From Chromera velia (taxonomy: Eukaryota; Sar; Chromeraceae): DNA of 45,000 bases. This document shows, one piece after another, positions 44,291 to 45,000 of this stretch. Below the pieces are notes generated by a model that was not told where the DNA came from, made no database searches, and was given only the letters and a program-made list of their open reading frames with translations. Each line of letters starts with the position of its first letter. Within the stretch, counting starts at the first letter, position 1. Where the stretch lies: the NCBI GenBank assembly GCA_018398765.1, contig JAHBMJ010001986.1:60026-105025 (forward strand), read 5' to 3'. A program made the position numbers and the translations under genes.

Positions 44291-45000
44291 TCTGATAGAG
44301 CTTGCTCATGCTTATTCTGACACCCCTATCAAATCTATGTCAAATCTACTTCAAATCTGACTTTTAACCCCAAATCTATCTAGAAATCTATACCTTACAT
44401 AGGGGGCTCCGCCCCCCTGATCCCCTGTTTTAGTTATTACAAAGGCGACTTTAAGTCTTTAACATAACAAATAAAAACATATCTTAACAAAATAAAGTGT
44501 TCCACCATTTTTTTAAAAAAAAATGCTTCAAAGTTGTTTCAAATCGAATCATTTCTACAAAGACAGTCAAAAACCTAAAATTATGAATTGTTATTGACCT
44601 CCCTGAACCTAACGACCACTTGAAAGTTCAAGCCGCATTTTTGGATAAGGTTGAAAGTCCGCGCCGCAGGCGCGGATCATTTACATTGTTTTGAAAGCTA
44701 AAGCCGCATATCTGGGCGGTCTCTTGATCATCTACGCCGCAGGCATGGATGGTCTCTTGAAAAACGATGCCACAAATAGAGATCATCTTGATTATATTTT
44801 TTCAAGTGGTACGGCACTGGTACCTAGGTTCAGGGAGGTTTTGTTATTGGTAAAAACTAGGAGAGCTCGCATGTTAGGGAACCTATGAAGTTTAACCTCA
44901 AATCCGCCTAGGAGCCTTAACCTCAAATCAAATTAAATTCAAATCTATCAAATCAAACCTTAGGCTGGTCACTAACTGCAAAGAAAGGTATGCAGTCTAG
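44291..45000. other. Degenerate repetitive sequence
   Basis: CAAATCTA/CAAATC words recur at 44327-44395 and 44900-44962, complementary to the GATTTG run at 43418-43442. GCGCCGCAGGCGCGG (near 44661) and repeated AAAG(C/T)xxAAGCCGCAT words (44620-44715) suggest small tandem duplications. A 65-codon plus frame at 44691-44888 has no recognisable motif. Confidence 0.4.

Overview
This is a eukaryotic nuclear window, rich in introns and transposons, probably from a unicellular alga or other protist. Spliced genes have GT-AG introns of roughly 100-1600 bases. Both Ty1/copia and Ty3/gypsy retrotransposons are present, with a LINE remnant, two hAT-type elements and kilobase-scale microsatellites. A single-exon gene encodes a secreted Hedgehog-type Hint domain without a Hedge domain. 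That combination would suit an alveolate alga (chromerid or dinoflagellate relative), but this is inference and nothing here names the species.

Layout. 1-4.9 kb: decayed Ty1/copia element (+), gag then PR-IN-RT-RNase H, its 5' LTR outside the window. 5.8-6.4 kb: GGAT satellite, then a two-exon coding remnant to 7.06 kb. 7.56-13.97 kb: a structurally complete Ty3/gypsy element on the minus strand, with 275-bp LTRs, a TAAAC target duplication, polypurine tract and a candidate primer-binding site; its reading frames carry several stops and frameshifts. 14.5-16.7 kb: a 2.2-kb ACTG satellite. 17.6-18.75 kb (-): the Hint gene. 19.46-27.56 kb (+): one or two multi-exon genes of unknown function, assembled here from exons with matching splice phases; introns hold a 1.1-kb microsatellite block and a 72-bp tandem repeat. 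28.65-28.86 kb: a foldback MITE with an 8-bp target duplication. 29.9-32.65 kb: coding remnants and a 1,173-bp perfect repeat on either side of an N, most likely a scaffolding artefact. 32.6-37.05 kb: two Ty3-like fragments in opposite orientations, both truncated before reverse transcriptase. 37.9-40.7 kb (+): a five-exon gene for a 298-residue protein of a widespread uncharacterised family. 41.2-42.7 kb (-): a LINE 3' end. 43.48-44.28 kb: an 808-bp hAT-like element with an 8-bp target duplication, carrying a coding fragment of unknown origin.

The host genes appear to be three or four: the Hint protein, the unknown multi-exon locus (as one or two genes) and the five-exon gene. Nothing indicates that they form a pathway; this looks like ordinary gene-sparse sequence filled by transposons. 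Several predicted introns in different genes begin GTCAGT, an unusual donor consensus that may be a trait of this genome. No rRNA, tRNA, CRISPR or prokaryotic operon signal was seen. Exon models come from reading frames and splice motifs alone and need transcript support.
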